A stretch of 39,524 nt of DNA, taken from NCBI GenBank assembly GCA_964627755.1, contig CAZVIH010000106.1, forward strand, positions 1 through 39,524, given 5' to 3'. Shown here one piece after another: positions 30,589-39,222 of the stretch. Source of the DNA: B10-G9 sp964627755. GTDB taxonomy: Bacteria > Chloroflexota > Anaerolineae > Anaerolineales > UBA11858. The notes under the pieces were generated by a model. That model saw nothing but the letters and a program-made list of their open reading frames with translations, had not been told where the DNA came from and made no database searches. The position numbers and the translations under genes are program-made. Position 1 is the first letter of the stretch, and each line of letters starts with the position of its first letter.

Positions 30589-33009
30589 GTGAAAGCTTTT
30601 CGCGTACTGCCACTCCTAATATTCATCGTTTCTTTAACTTCCTGTCAACAACCAGCCGAGCCGGTAGATCTACGTGATGAGGTCAATGAGTCCACTCAAC
30701 CACCAACCGAGCCGGTAGATCAACATGATGAGCTCAATGAGTCCACAGAGCAACCACCAGAGGAGCCTGCTCCACCGGTTGGGATAACCAGAACCGTCAC
30801 TAGTAATGCGGACAGCGGTCCAGACAGCTTGCGTGAGGCCCTGAATCTAGCCCAGACTGGTGATACGATCCTTTTTGATCCCAATTTCTTCCCGCCAGAC
30901 AATCCGGAAACAATATTCATTTCAGAAGCACTGCCCCTCATACGAGTAAATTGGCTGACCATCGATGCCAGCAACGCCGGTGTGATCCTGGATGGCAGTA
31001 ATATAACAGATGAATTTGTAATTGGCCTCCAAATCGCTGATGGAAATAATAACAAGATTATGGGCTTGCAAATCTCAAATTTCTCTGGCCCTGGAATTGG
31101 CCTGGAAGGTGAAGACCATATCATCGGTGGGGATCGCAATACAGGAAACGGTCCATATGGACAGGGAAATCTAATCATCAATAATTTTATGGGCATTGGA
31201 ATCTACGGTTTAAAAACTAAAAATAATATCATCACAGGAAATCTGATTGGCACCGATGCTGAAGGAACTCCAGATTTAGGCAATCATGAATTTGGGATAG
31301 TAATCAGTGAAGACGCGCATGATAACATCATCGGCCCCAATAACATCCTAGCGTATAATAATTGGGGAATCTTTTTATCATCTGTAAAAGCGGTCAAGAA
31401 TACAATTTCGCAGAATGCCATTTATGGTCACACAATACTGAATATTCACCTACCGGAAGAAGCTTACAGCCACCTGGTTTCCCCGGTAATCCTTGATTTT
31501 GATCTGGCTGCCGGGATGGCTGCCGGTGCTACCTGCGCCAACTGCCGTGTGGATATATTTTCAACCAGTACCAATGGGGGGGAGATATATGAAGGTCAGG
31601 TAGCAGCCGATTCTTCTGGTTTGTTCAAATTCGAAAAAGGGTCACCGCTGACAGGCCCCTTCCTGACTGCCATTGCCCTGGATCAAGAAGGAAACGCGGG
31701 GACATTTTCCAGACCCTTTGGTGGAGAGGTATCCACCCAGGTGATCCAATTAGATAATGGTAATCCCAGAATTCAGATCCAACCATTATGGTCGAATGAA
31801 ATCACTAGCAACCATATCGGGGGCCAGTTTGACAACTTCCGCTACCCCGATCCTGAGACCTTCGATATCTGGCTGACTACCCAGGGGGTTACAAGGGTCA
31901 GGGTAGGGATAGAAGGGATTGAATGTAACCGTGTGGAATGGGAACAACCTGAATTTTCTGTCTACCCCGAACACGACGAGGTCATCACCAGAATGGCAGA
32001 TAATGGGATGGATATCACTATGGTCCTTACATTCTGGGATAAAGATTTTTACAACAGAATGGGAGATGTGCCTAAACTTCGCTTCACAACCCAGGCTGAG
32101 ATCGATCGCTATCTGGAGTATGTCCGTTTTACCGTAAACCACTTCAAAGACCGGGTGGAATACTATGAAATCTGGAATGAGCCGGAACTGCGCTGGTGGT
32201 GCCCTCAGGGGATTGATGTGGCAGACTATATAGAACTTGTCAAACAAACTGTGCCGGTAATCCGGGAAGAATATCCAGAAGCCAAGATCGTGATTGGCGG
32301 TGTTGCCGATACGCACTACGGGGGCTACGGAAGCAGCCAATGGTACCTGTTCCAATTGTTAGAATCAGAGATTATACCGCTGGTGGATGTAGTCGCTTTC
32401 CATCCCATGTATAGTACCTCTCCAGAATACGAAGAGTTCGTTGATTACTATTACGGCTATGCTGAGTTTCTTCAGGAAATTAAAGATACTGCCGAATCAC
32501 ATGGATTTAATGGGGAGTATCACGCCGATGAGGTTGGTCATGCCTATGGCAACCAGGTTGTGGAAGGCCAGCCCTGGGAATACAGTGAAATCAAAGCGAA
32601 TAAATATACCCTTAGAGTTCTCCTAATGAACTTGGGGGAAGGTGTGTGGGTGAGTATGGGATCGAGGTTTTTTGCAGAGCCTGTTTTCAACACAGTCATA
32701 GATGATATGGAACCTGAATTTACGCCGGTTGAGGTCCTGGGCATCGAGGACAAATTTAACAGTTATTCCTTCTCTGATCCTGAAGGAAATAGACTGATCG
32801 CTGTTTGGAGAGATGGGATCGCAACCGAATATGATCCAGGCATTGAAACCTCAGTAACGCTCCCGGAGCTTGGTGCTGGCAGAGTTGTCGGAATTGACTC
32901 CCTCTTCGGATTTGAACAGGAACTTGATTTCAGGATCGAGAGCGGTCATGTAGTCATCGAAAACCTGCTGATCAAGGATTATCCCATCCTGATCCGGCTG
33001 GAGCCATAG
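30589..33009 (+). CDS. Lipoprotein fusing a beta-helix domain to a clan-A glycoside hydrolase domain
   Basis: The product is 806 aa from a GTG start. The lipobox LTSC has Cys at residue 19. A linker contains a 17-residue unit repeated twice (AEPVDLRDEVNEST / TEPVDQHDELNEST). Residues about 63-390 form a right-handed parallel beta-helix: TVTSNADSGPDSLREALNLAQ, then repeated NNIITGNLIGT and NIIGPNN turns. Residues about 395-806 are a TIM-barrel glycosidase of GH39-like type: Glu531 in EIWNEPE is the likely acid/base and Glu648 in YHADEVGHAYG is a plausible nucleophile. The C-terminal beta part (DPEGNRLIAVWRDG) is typical of such enzymes. It would degrade a polysaccharide at the cell surface, but its substrate is unknown. 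Confidence 0.82.
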   Translation: MKAFRVLPLLIFIVSLTSCQQPAEPVDLRDEVNESTQPPTEPVDQHDELNESTEQPPEEPAPPVGITRTVTSNADSGPDSLREALNLAQTGDTILFDPNFFPPDNPETIFISEALPLIRVNWLTIDASNAGVILDGSNITDEFVIGLQIADGNNNKIMGLQISNFSGPGIGLEGEDHIIGGDRNTGNGPYGQGNLIINNFMGIGIYGLKTKNNIITGNLIGTDAEGTPDLGNHEFGIVISEDAHDNIIGPNNILAYNNWGIFLSSVKAVKNTISQNAIYGHTILNIHLPEEAYSHLVSPVILDFDLAAGMAAGATCANCRVDIFSTSTNGGEIYEGQVAADSSGLFKFEKGSPLTGPFLTAIALDQEGNAGTFSRPFGGEVSTQVIQLDNGNPRIQIQPLWSNEITSNHIGGQFDNFRYPDPETFDIWLTTQGVTRVRVGIEGIECNRVEWEQPEFSVYPEHDEVITRMADNGMDITMVLTFWDKDFYNRMGDVPKLRFTTQAEIDRYLEYVRFTVNHFKDRVEYYEIWNEPELRWWCPQGIDVADYIELVKQTVPVIREEYPEAKIVIGGVADTHYGGYGSSQWYLFQLLESEIIPLVDVVAFHPMYSTSPEYEEFVDYYYGYAEFLQEIKDTAESHGFNGEYHADEVGHAYGNQVVEGQPWEYSEIKANKYTLRVLLMNLGEGVWVSMGSRFFAEPVFNTVIDDMEPEFTPVEVLGIEDKFNSYSFSDPEGNRLIAVWRDGIATEYDPGIETSVTLPELGAGRVVGIDSLFGFEQELDFRIESGHVVIENLLIKDYPILIRLEP

Positions 33010-33434
33010 ATCGATCACCTGATATAGGCAGTAGAAAATAAAATTTGGTTGCCGATAGGTAACGCCAGCATTACTTGACTCTAAGGATACTTCAGACTAA
33101 GATTCTGTCAGATACTCTTCCTCTTTTGACCCAAAATGAGGAAGAATCTGGTTCGAGATGGGTCCAATACCACCCACCTAAAAATTCGTTTGATAATTCT
33201 ATCAAACGGATTTTCCTTTTAATGACTGTCCTGCCAGGTGAGCCTGCTATCCAATCCAAATAGTTCTAATACCTTTCTATGACCCGGAAACCAATAAGTC
33301 TGTTACTATAATCACCCTTAGAATGGGGGAAGAGGGATTTGATGATAGAGCAGAACAATCATCCGATACATTCGCTTGCCAGTGTTAATAATCTTTAGCT
33401 TAAAAAGGAATCTTAAAAGGACAGAAGAATCGTT
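33010..33434. other. Gap with two stem-loops
   Basis: No gene is visible over about 425 nt. A hairpin with arms CTTCCTC/GAGGAAG and an inner TTTTG/CAAAA lies at 33117-33144, and a terminator lies at 33181-33214. The rest is plain AT-rich sequence. Confidence 0.5.
33181..33214 (+). terminator. Terminator after the beta-helix/glycosidase gene
   Basis: Positions 33181-33195 pair with 33200-33214, a 15-bp stem with one T-G pair and an ATTC loop. A U-rich tract TTTTCCTTTT begins within the right arm. Confidence 0.7.
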
Positions 33435-33653
33435 ATGGAAATTACAAAGAATACTCGTGTGTCAGAAATTCTGGAAGAGTATGGTGATGGTGCAGATGTA
33501 ATGGGGATCTTTGGTATAAAACCAGTAGCTGGATATTCCTTTCGCCGCATGTTAACCAGAGCTATCACAGTTGAGTGGGCAGCCCGAGTCCACCAGGTAC
33601 CACTGGATGAATTCCTTGGAACCCTAAAAAAAGCTCTCGCCGTAAAGAACTAG
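33435..33653 (+). CDS. DUF1858-like small protein
   Basis: The product is 72 aa. ITKNTRVSEILEEYGDGADVMGIFGIKPVAGYSFRRML matches the pattern of DUF1858/ScdA-N-like domains, which occur alone or fused to hybrid-cluster or iron-sulfur repair proteins. The second half (LTRAITVEWAARVHQVPLDEFLGTLKKAL) is helical. The usual Cys of DUF1858 (often in a CxxC near the middle) is absent. AAGGA precedes the ATG. It stands alone, and its function is unknown. Confidence 0.7.
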   Translation: MEITKNTRVSEILEEYGDGADVMGIFGIKPVAGYSFRRMLTRAITVEWAARVHQVPLDEFLGTLKKALAVKN

Positions 33654-33741
33654 CTTTTAAACTAAGTTAAAAAAGCTTATCTTCCTGATTTTTTAGATGT
33701 TATTCCCCAGGAATGCCCAGATAGATCCGGGCCCAATACCG

Positions 33742-33790
33742 CTTGCTTAAACAAACAAATCCGTGATGCGGATTTGTTTGTTTAAGCAAG
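33742..33790. repeat. Perfect 22-bp hairpin
   Basis: Positions 33742-33763 and 33769-33790 are perfect 22-bp complements with a TGATG loop. It lies 88 nt after the DUF1858-like gene, and TTATTAG follows. It could be a terminator, a small folded RNA or a miniature mobile repeat. No second copy was seen in the window. Confidence 0.6.
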
Positions 33791-33900
33791 TTATTAGATT
33801 TACCACTTATCGATATTCGAAAATGGATTGGGCATATAATAAAGGCATTCTTTGTGAGTTTTCACAATCGTATCCCAACAAGACAAGGAGGGTACATAAA

Positions 33901-34584
33901 ATGGAACCCAAAAAAAATTTTTGGCAGCATATTCTCGATTTTATGGAGCTCATCCAATCCAGCTATAAGGCCAAAAAAGGGGACCCGGATGCCTGGGAAA
34001 GCACAATAAAAAAATTCGAAGAACAAGACCAACTCCACCCGCCTGCAAAAAAATCGATCCTGTTTATTGGTAGCTCCAGCATCAATTTCTGGTCGACCTT
34101 AAAACAGGATATGTCCCCCCTACCAATCATCAATCGTGGTTTTGGTGGGTCATATATGCGGGATATGGTGAAGTATCTGGATCGGATCGTTCTGCCCTAT
34201 CAACCTCGTGCGATTGTCTTATTTGCTGGCACTAACGACACCACAGATAATAGACCTGACACTGCCCGCCAGATTTTTGAGGGTTATAAGACTTTTGTTG
34301 AAGGTGTTCAGGCAGCTTTGCCAAACATAAAAATTTATTATATAGCAATCACACCCACACCCACACGCCAAAAGTTTTGGCCTATTGCCAACGAAGCCAA
34401 TCAACTTATTCAGAATTACACCCAAGACAACCCAAATTTACTTTTTATCGATTTCAACCACCAATTACTCAACCAAGATGGCAAACCAAACCGCAACTTA
34501 TACAAGTATGATGGCATCCATCCGAACAAAAAAGGTTATGCCATTTGGACAGCGGCCATCAAACCCCAGCTTGAATTAGATTAA
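33901..34584 (+). CDS. SGNH/GDSL-type esterase or acetylhydrolase
   Basis: The product is 227 aa from ATG 33901. AAGGAGGG at 33885-33892 sets this start, although the frame is open to 33763 and would run into the hairpin. SGNH blocks are visible: ILFIGSSSINFW (block I, Ser at about 59, GSS instead of GDS), INRGFGGSYMRDM (block II Gly), VLFAGTNDTTD (block III Asn) and DGIHPNKKGYAIW (block V Asp-His). No signal peptide is seen, so it is cytosolic or peripheral. Members deacylate lipids, carbohydrates or platelet-activating-factor-like substrates. Confidence 0.88.
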   Translation: MEPKKNFWQHILDFMELIQSSYKAKKGDPDAWESTIKKFEEQDQLHPPAKKSILFIGSSSINFWSTLKQDMSPLPIINRGFGGSYMRDMVKYLDRIVLPYQPRAIVLFAGTNDTTDNRPDTARQIFEGYKTFVEGVQAALPNIKIYYIAITPTPTRQKFWPIANEANQLIQNYTQDNPNLLFIDFNHQLLNQDGKPNRNLYKYDGIHPNKKGYAIWTAAIKPQLELD

Positions 34585-34716
34585 AATCCTTGTTGGTGAA
34601 TTTTTTCTAAATAAATGTCCTTCATTCTTAGGAAAGACCAATTTGGAAGAGGTATATTTCCACCAACAGATAGAGTATGACCCTGGGGAACGTGGCTGAT
34701 GCGCTTGACGAGGCTT

Positions 34717-34745
34717 TTGCAACTTACATGGGCTGGCAAAATTAT
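34717..34745 (+). promoter_or_regulatory. Candidate promoter of rbsK-rbsD
   Basis: TTGCAA (34717-34722) and AATTAT (34740-34745) are separated by 17 bp, about 100 nt upstream of rbsK. Each box matches consensus at four of six positions. Confidence 0.35.
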
Positions 34746-34759
34746 CATCACATGTGATG
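34746..34759. promoter_or_regulatory. 14-bp perfect palindrome, operator candidate for rbsK-rbsD
   Basis: CATCACATGTGATG is a perfect palindrome abutting the candidate -10 box. It would cover the transcript start. No regulator gene is adjacent. Confidence 0.45.
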
Positions 34760-34846
34760 TTTATTAAATAACTTAATCTGTCAATGAGGTAAGGATCTCT
34801 GGATCATAGAATAATAAAATTAAACATACCTGGAGCAAATGATAAA

Positions 34847-35776
34847 GTGATAAAAATTGTTGTCGTTGGAAGTTTAAATATGGATCTTGTGGTCCAGGTC
34901 CCAAAGATACCAAAACCTGGTGAGACCGTCCTGGGGGGTAATTTTGGGACCTTTCCAGGTGGGAAAGGAGCAAACCAGGCAGTGGCCGCAGCCCGTTTGG
35001 GGGCCGCAGTCACTATGATTGGCCAGGTTGGAGACGACACTTATGGAAAAATGTTGGTTGGCAATTTGGCTTCCGAAGGTGTGAATACCGATACCATCTC
35101 CATCGATGAAAACACCGCTACTGGCGTGGCTATGATCACAGTGGATGAGCGCGGTCAAAATAGTATTGCTGTTGCATCCGGTGCTAACTTCACTTTGACT
35201 GCGGAGCTTATCCAGTCAGCATGGGAAAAAATCGGGGAGATTGATATCCTGGTCATGCCCTTAGAAACACCCATTGAAACAATCTATAAAGCTGCCAAAC
35301 TTGCCCAAGACCAAAACATACGGGTTGTGTTGAATCCTGCACCAGCGAGATCACTGGATCCGGATTTATTATCGATGGTAGATGTCATAGTGCCAAACGA
35401 ACACGAGGTACTACAAATAGCAGGATATTTGGATTCCGGGAACTCAGCGGTAGAAGAAGCGGCCAGGACCATAATCAAAAGGGGGGTAAATACAGTTGTG
35501 ACTACCCTGGGTGAAAACGGGGTGATGATCGTTGATAACAATCCAGGCGTGATCACTATACCTTCGTTGAAAGTTGATGTGCTGGATACAACTGCGGCTG
35601 GAGATTCTTTCGTGGCGGCACTCGCTGTTGGCCTGGTTGAAGGAAAATCGTTAAGTGATGCATGTTATTTCGCAACTGCAGCTGCCGCAATCACTGTTAC
35701 AAGAAGGGGAGCTCAGCCATCTCTGCCTACCCGGAACGATATTACTGAATTTCTTAAACATCAGGAGGAGCAGTGA
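34847..35776 (+). CDS. rbsK: Ribokinase (PfkB family)
   Basis: The product is 309 aa from a GTG start. It phosphorylates D-ribose to ribose 5-phosphate with ATP. Family signatures are IVVVGSLNMDLVVQVPKIPKPGETV, FPGGKGANQAVAAARLG near the N-terminus, and VLDTTAAGDSFVAALAVGL with the catalytic Asp of the anion hole (DTTAAGD) near the C-terminus. NPAPARSL and VPNEHEV are ribokinase-type. GGAG lies 11 nt upstream. It overlaps rbsD by 4 nt (GTGA), making a two-gene ribose unit without a transporter. Confidence 0.95.
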   Translation: MIKIVVVGSLNMDLVVQVPKIPKPGETVLGGNFGTFPGGKGANQAVAAARLGAAVTMIGQVGDDTYGKMLVGNLASEGVNTDTISIDENTATGVAMITVDERGQNSIAVASGANFTLTAELIQSAWEKIGEIDILVMPLETPIETIYKAAKLAQDQNIRVVLNPAPARSLDPDLLSMVDVIVPNEHEVLQIAGYLDSGNSAVEEAARTIIKRGVNTVVTTLGENGVMIVDNNPGVITIPSLKVDVLDTTAAGDSFVAALAVGLVEGKSLSDACYFATAAAAITVTRRGAQPSLPTRNDITEFLKHQEEQ

Positions 35777-36168
35777 AAAAAACAGGAATTATTAATGCCC
35801 CAATCTCTGCCGTGATTGCTGCGCTTGGGCATATGGATATGTTATCAATTGCCGATGCTGGTTTACCCATTCCTCAAGAGGTTCAACGCATCGATCTGGC
35901 TCTCACACAAGGAATCCCCGGTTTTCTTGATACTCTCCGGGTTGTCCTTTCAGAAATGAAGGTGGAAAAGGTTATCATTGCTGAGGAAATGAAGGAAATC
36001 AGCCCTGATATGCTTAATGAAATTCAAGGTTTGATCGGTGACATTCCCGTTGATTTTGTACCTCATCCAGATTTCAAGGAGCTGACAAAATCATCACGGG
36101 CGATCATCCGCACAGGGGAATACACCCCCTATGCAAATATAATTCTTGTATCTGGTGTCGTTTTTTAA
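35773..36168 (+). CDS. rbsD: D-ribose pyranase
   Basis: The product is 131 aa. It interconverts pyranose and furanose forms of ribose, supplying the furanose to ribokinase. Family motifs are the start KKTGIINAPISAVIAALGHMDMLSIADAGLPIP with the catalytic His, RIDLALTQGIPGFLDTL, FKELTKSSRAIIRTGEYTPYANIILVSGVVF. It starts with GTG, overlapping the rbsK stop. AGGAGGAG at 35763-35770 inside rbsK is a strong ribosome site and supports coupled translation. Confidence 0.96.
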   Translation: MKKTGIINAPISAVIAALGHMDMLSIADAGLPIPQEVQRIDLALTQGIPGFLDTLRVVLSEMKVEKVIIAEEMKEISPDMLNEIQGLIGDIPVDFVPHPDFKELTKSSRAIIRTGEYTPYANIILVSGVVF

Positions 36169-36306
36169 CTTTAGGTAAGATAAATAAAACCTCTTAACCC
36201 CCATTCCACCTGGCTGCCGGATTTTCTATATATAATATTGATAAGGGTATCCCTAACACCAACAGACCCTATCAACAGGCGTTCGAGCTAAGCAGGACTA
36301 TCATCA

Positions 36307-37149
36307 ATGATAAAAAACAATCGTATTAAACAGGCTTTTAATTATCTTATTACCCACGCTCAAGAGAAAAAATCTTTTTCACTAGAAGAATTTTCTTCTG
36401 AAACAGGCTGGAGTATCGCTGAGACTCAAGAAAATATTATCAATCGATTGAGTGATATTGTTTACGAAGAAGGGGGAAAGTATTTTGTAAAGCCCGAAAT
36501 TCTCCGGGTGCGTTTAGCTGATTTTGAAGAACTCCTGCACCAGAAAAAACGCTTGTTCACAGACTATATCTTAGAAGTATCACCGAGTGTCCTGATTTAC
36601 GAGTTTTTTATGCCGCTTTCTCGGGAAGATAGATTACGTGAAGCACTCGACAATTTGTTCTATTGCGACGCCATCGAGCAGCGAATCCAGGAAATTGGCC
36701 TTGCCCAAATTCGGACTGGGTTATCTTTACCTTCGGATTTCTCCGAAGCCAACATCCACCAGATGGTATTTGAATTTATGGAAAGTACTATAGGCGGTTA
36801 TTCGATCTATCTTGTCAATGGGCGCTATCGAGCAGATGTGTTAGCTTCCCGGGCAGAAGTGGTCAATCGTCCCTTCGCATCTGGTCCATATATCGTAGAT
36901 GAGACAACAGCAATCGTCAGATTCATCCTGCCAGTAGAAACAGCCGCGGGGAAATTTGAATACGGGAAGGTATTAGAACCTGCTTCAACAGCAAACGGCA
37001 CCCAAGAACGGGCAGACCTGGTGAGGTGGTTATTTTTAAATTTCTTTGCAGAAGCCATCATTCGTGTTGTTCAGGATGAAGATGAAATTTGGCTGCTCGA
37101 ATCGGGGATGCGAAGCGCGTTTTATCGATGGATCAAGCGTGATCTATAA
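36307..37149 (+). CDS. Unrecognised protein with possible N-terminal winged helix
   Basis: The product is 280 aa, soluble, without a signal peptide. The first 65 residues (RIKQAFNYLITHAQEKKSFSLEEFSSETGWSIAETQENI) look like a helix-turn-helix or winged-helix. The remainder is mixed alpha/beta and not recognised: FEELLHQKKRLFTDYIL, VLIYEFFMPLSREDRLREALDNL, a strand pair GGYSIYLVNGRYRADVLASRAEVV, and a Trp-rich end VRWLFLNFFAEAIIRVVQDEDEIWLLESGM. It could be a regulator with a ligand or protein-binding domain. A TATAAT lies at 36231-36236, and the ribosome site is weak (AGGA). It is a stand-alone gene. Confidence 0.65.
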   Translation: MIKNNRIKQAFNYLITHAQEKKSFSLEEFSSETGWSIAETQENIINRLSDIVYEEGGKYFVKPEILRVRLADFEELLHQKKRLFTDYILEVSPSVLIYEFFMPLSREDRLREALDNLFYCDAIEQRIQEIGLAQIRTGLSLPSDFSEANIHQMVFEFMESTIGGYSIYLVNGRYRADVLASRAEVVNRPFASGPYIVDETTAIVRFILPVETAAGKFEYGKVLEPASTANGTQERADLVRWLFLNFFAEAIIRVVQDEDEIWLLESGMRSAFYRWIKRDL

Positions 37150-37196
37150 GCCTGATGACACACAACCCAAAATACAAATAAAATTGCGAATAAATT

Positions 37197-38117
37197 ATGG
37201 CTGAGAAAAAATCAATAAACAAAATCATCCGGTTAATCGTTTTGGGTCTGATAATCATTTTTATCATCGGATTATCTACCCAATTCAAGACCAACGGCCG
37301 GATCATTTCAAGCGCTAAGGCCCGGAAATATCTGCTATACATCCCGGATTCCTACGATCCCGCCCGGGCAACTCCTCTGGTGATCAGCATCCATGGATTT
37401 GTGCAGTGGCCAGCCCATCAGCAATCCATGACCGGCTGGAACAAACTGGCCGACGAACATGGATTCCTGGTCGTTTATCCCCAGGGAACCGGATTTCCAC
37501 TGCGCTGGAATACAGGGCCCAGTTCTGACGGCACAGCATCGACAAATCAGGACCTGCGGTTCATCTCAGACCTGATCGATCATCTCGCTCAAACCTACAA
37601 TATTGATCCTGGCCGTATTTATGCCAACGGGATGTCCAATGGAGGAGGGATGTCTGATCTGTTGGCTTGCGATTTGTCACAAAAGATCGCCGCCATCGGC
37701 GGGGTAGCAGGAGCTTATTTATACCCCGGGGAAGACTGCCATCCTGCCCACCCCATGCCAGTGATAGCGTTTCATGGTGTGGAAGATGCGATCGTTCCCT
37801 ACTTCGGAGGACCCTCCCGCGATGATCGATTTGAGTTCCTGCCTGTGGAGGATTGGGCTGCCAATTGGGCAGACCTTAATACCTGTACCGATTCCCCGCA
37901 GACTGCTCAGATAACAAATGAAATCAGCCGGATTTCCTATCATGGCTGTGAGAAAGGCGGGGAGGTAGTGTTCTATCGTATCAATGATGGCGGCCATACC
38001 TGGCCGGGTGGAGAAAAGCTGCCGGTCTGGATCGCCGGATATACAAACCCGGATATCAACGCCACGGCTTTGATGTGGGACTTTTTTAGCACCCATTCAT
38101 TGCAATCCAATGAATAG
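37197..38117 (+). CDS. PHB-depolymerase-family esterase (LpqC-like), anchored or secreted
   Basis: The product is 306 aa. An N-terminal hydrophobic segment (IIRLIVLGLIIIFIIGLS) serves as a signal or anchor. The catalytic domain shows TPLVISIHGFVQWPAHQQ (oxyanion), FLVVYPQGTGFPLRWNTGP, the nucleophile in IYANGMSNGGGMSDLLAC, the acid in AFHGVEDAIVPYFGG, and the His in NDGGHTWPGGE. This is the pattern of PHB-depolymerase-like, feruloyl and acetylxylan esterases. Two Cys (LNTCTD and YHGCEKG) may form a disulfide, consistent with export. The substrate cannot be fixed. The gap to the preceding gene is 47 nt, with no clear ribosome site. Confidence 0.88.
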   Translation: MAEKKSINKIIRLIVLGLIIIFIIGLSTQFKTNGRIISSAKARKYLLYIPDSYDPARATPLVISIHGFVQWPAHQQSMTGWNKLADEHGFLVVYPQGTGFPLRWNTGPSSDGTASTNQDLRFISDLIDHLAQTYNIDPGRIYANGMSNGGGMSDLLACDLSQKIAAIGGVAGAYLYPGEDCHPAHPMPVIAFHGVEDAIVPYFGGPSRDDRFEFLPVEDWAANWADLNTCTDSPQTAQITNEISRISYHGCEKGGEVVFYRINDGGHTWPGGEKLPVWIAGYTNPDINATALMWDFFSTHSLQSNE

Positions 38118-38291
38118 ACCAGGCAGGATGTATTGCTGGATCTAATAAGAAGGAAAGCCAGATCGAAGGCGAGAATTCTCTCACACTCGGCATCATTACC
38201 ACCATGGGCTGATCTGCGGTTGTAATGCACCTGGGCTTCCTGATCTGGTACGGGACCTTCGCATTTAAGCAATAAAGGAATTGTTGATCCA

Positions 38292-38336
38292 TAAATGAGA
38301 GTTGGGTTCCCTTTGATGAAACAGAACCCTCATTTA
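38292..38336 (+). terminator. Bulged stem-loop downstream of the esterase gene
   Basis: TAAATGA (38292-38298) pairs with TCATTTA (38330-38336), and GGGTTC (38304-38309) pairs with GAACCC (38324-38329), with a 5-nt bulge on the left side. No T-run follows, so its role as a terminator is uncertain. Confidence 0.4.
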
Positions 38337-38374
38337 AGAATTAAAACCATCCTCAAGTGTCTTTCTGTTATTGG

Positions 38375-38405
38375 CTGTAATGAGGTAAGATATACCTCGT
38401 TACAG
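38375..38405. promoter_or_regulatory. 13-bp inverted repeat upstream of a lipoprotein gene
   Basis: Positions 38375-38387 and 38393-38405 form 13-bp arms with one T-G pair around AGATA. They end 26 nt before the start codon. It could be an operator or a hairpin in the leader. Confidence 0.45.
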
Positions 38406-38431
38406 CGCTTCTTTAACAACAGGAGAAAGAT

Positions 38432-39205
38432 ATGAAAAACCCATTAAATTTAAAATATTCCCCCCTCAAATTCGCAATTCTGGCCAGTTTAATGACTGGC
38501 CTGGTTTTGAGCGCCTGTTCAGCAGCTGCTCCGGACAATTCGGACGAACAAAGCCCTCTTCCAACCAAAACGATCCAGGAAATGCCAGATCCCACACCAT
38601 CACCTGAGGTAACACAAAATCCCTTTGGAGATTGGACTGAATACACCAACGAAGGTTTCGGATTCAGGTACTTATACCCCTCAACCTGGTATGGTCCAGA
38701 AGTATACGAATCAGAAGGCTCTCTGCGCCTGGAAGTGGGATCAGATCTGGTTTATCCCTACGGCACGGACCGGACCGAACAGATCACTTCCATCCCTGAT
38801 TCCTATTACATCACCATTCAATACTTTGAGAATATTGAAGGCCGAACCTGGGATGACTATATCAACAGCGGCTGGATCACATCCTATCTGGAGCTGCTTG
38901 AAATGCAGGATGGCGAATCAGTCACCACAGCCCGATCCCTGACCATCCGGGTCCGAGAGCTTTCAGTGGGAGATTTCCAGGGACTGGAATATATTGCCAC
39001 CCTGTCCGATACAGCCCAGACAGAACGGGTTTATCTGCGGGAGATCATGGCTTTTGACCAAGAACTGAACTGGCTGAGGGTCACAGGCTTCCCCAACATG
39101 GTTGAGATTGCTGACCCAGAGAATTGGAAGGTTGACTACCAGCGGGTGGACCAGGCCAATCTGGAAATCTTCCATACGCTGGCGGAATCTGTCATCATAA
39201 AATAA
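38432..39205 (+). CDS. Lipoprotein of unknown function
   Basis: The product is 257 aa. The signal peptide has a lipobox LSAC, with Cys at residue 29. A Pro/Ser/Thr-rich linker runs to about residue 65. The domain that follows (NEGFGFRYLYPSTWYGPEVYES, then YITIQYFENIEGRTWDDYI, and FQGLEYIATLS, INWLRVTGF-like strands) resembles the PsbP-like/DUF1795 type fold seen in many Chloroflexota lipoproteins. This is pattern recognition only. AGGAGAAAG precedes the ATG. It should face outward on the membrane. A hairpin follows the stop. Confidence 0.78.
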   Translation: MKNPLNLKYSPLKFAILASLMTGLVLSACSAAAPDNSDEQSPLPTKTIQEMPDPTPSPEVTQNPFGDWTEYTNEGFGFRYLYPSTWYGPEVYESEGSLRLEVGSDLVYPYGTDRTEQITSIPDSYYITIQYFENIEGRTWDDYINSGWITSYLELLEMQDGESVTTARSLTIRVRELSVGDFQGLEYIATLSDTAQTERVYLREIMAFDQELNWLRVTGFPNMVEIADPENWKVDYQRVDQANLEIFHTLAESVIIK

Positions 39206-39222
39206 CCAGCGGCTTTATTATA

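Larger units (their letters stand above)
38118..38431. other. Gap with two structured elements
   Basis: About 314 nt without a gene I can support. It contains a long bulged hairpin (38292-38336) and a 13-bp inverted repeat just before the lipoprotein gene (38375-38405). Short open frames on the minus strand lack start signals. Confidence 0.45.

Noticed and set aside
31786..32355. Minus-strand 189-codon open frame
   Set aside because: Opposes the glycosidase domain whose catalytic motifs are intact on the plus strand.
33149..33166. 18-bp inverted similarity (17 of 18) to 28322-28339 beside tRNA-Val
   Set aside because: A single match of this quality is about what chance gives in a window this long, and it does not extend. 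I do not treat it as another attachment site.
37973..38292. Minus-strand open frames after the esterase gene
   Set aside because: No start signals, no domain pattern and partial overlap with the esterase. I see no support for a gene or a clear pseudogene.
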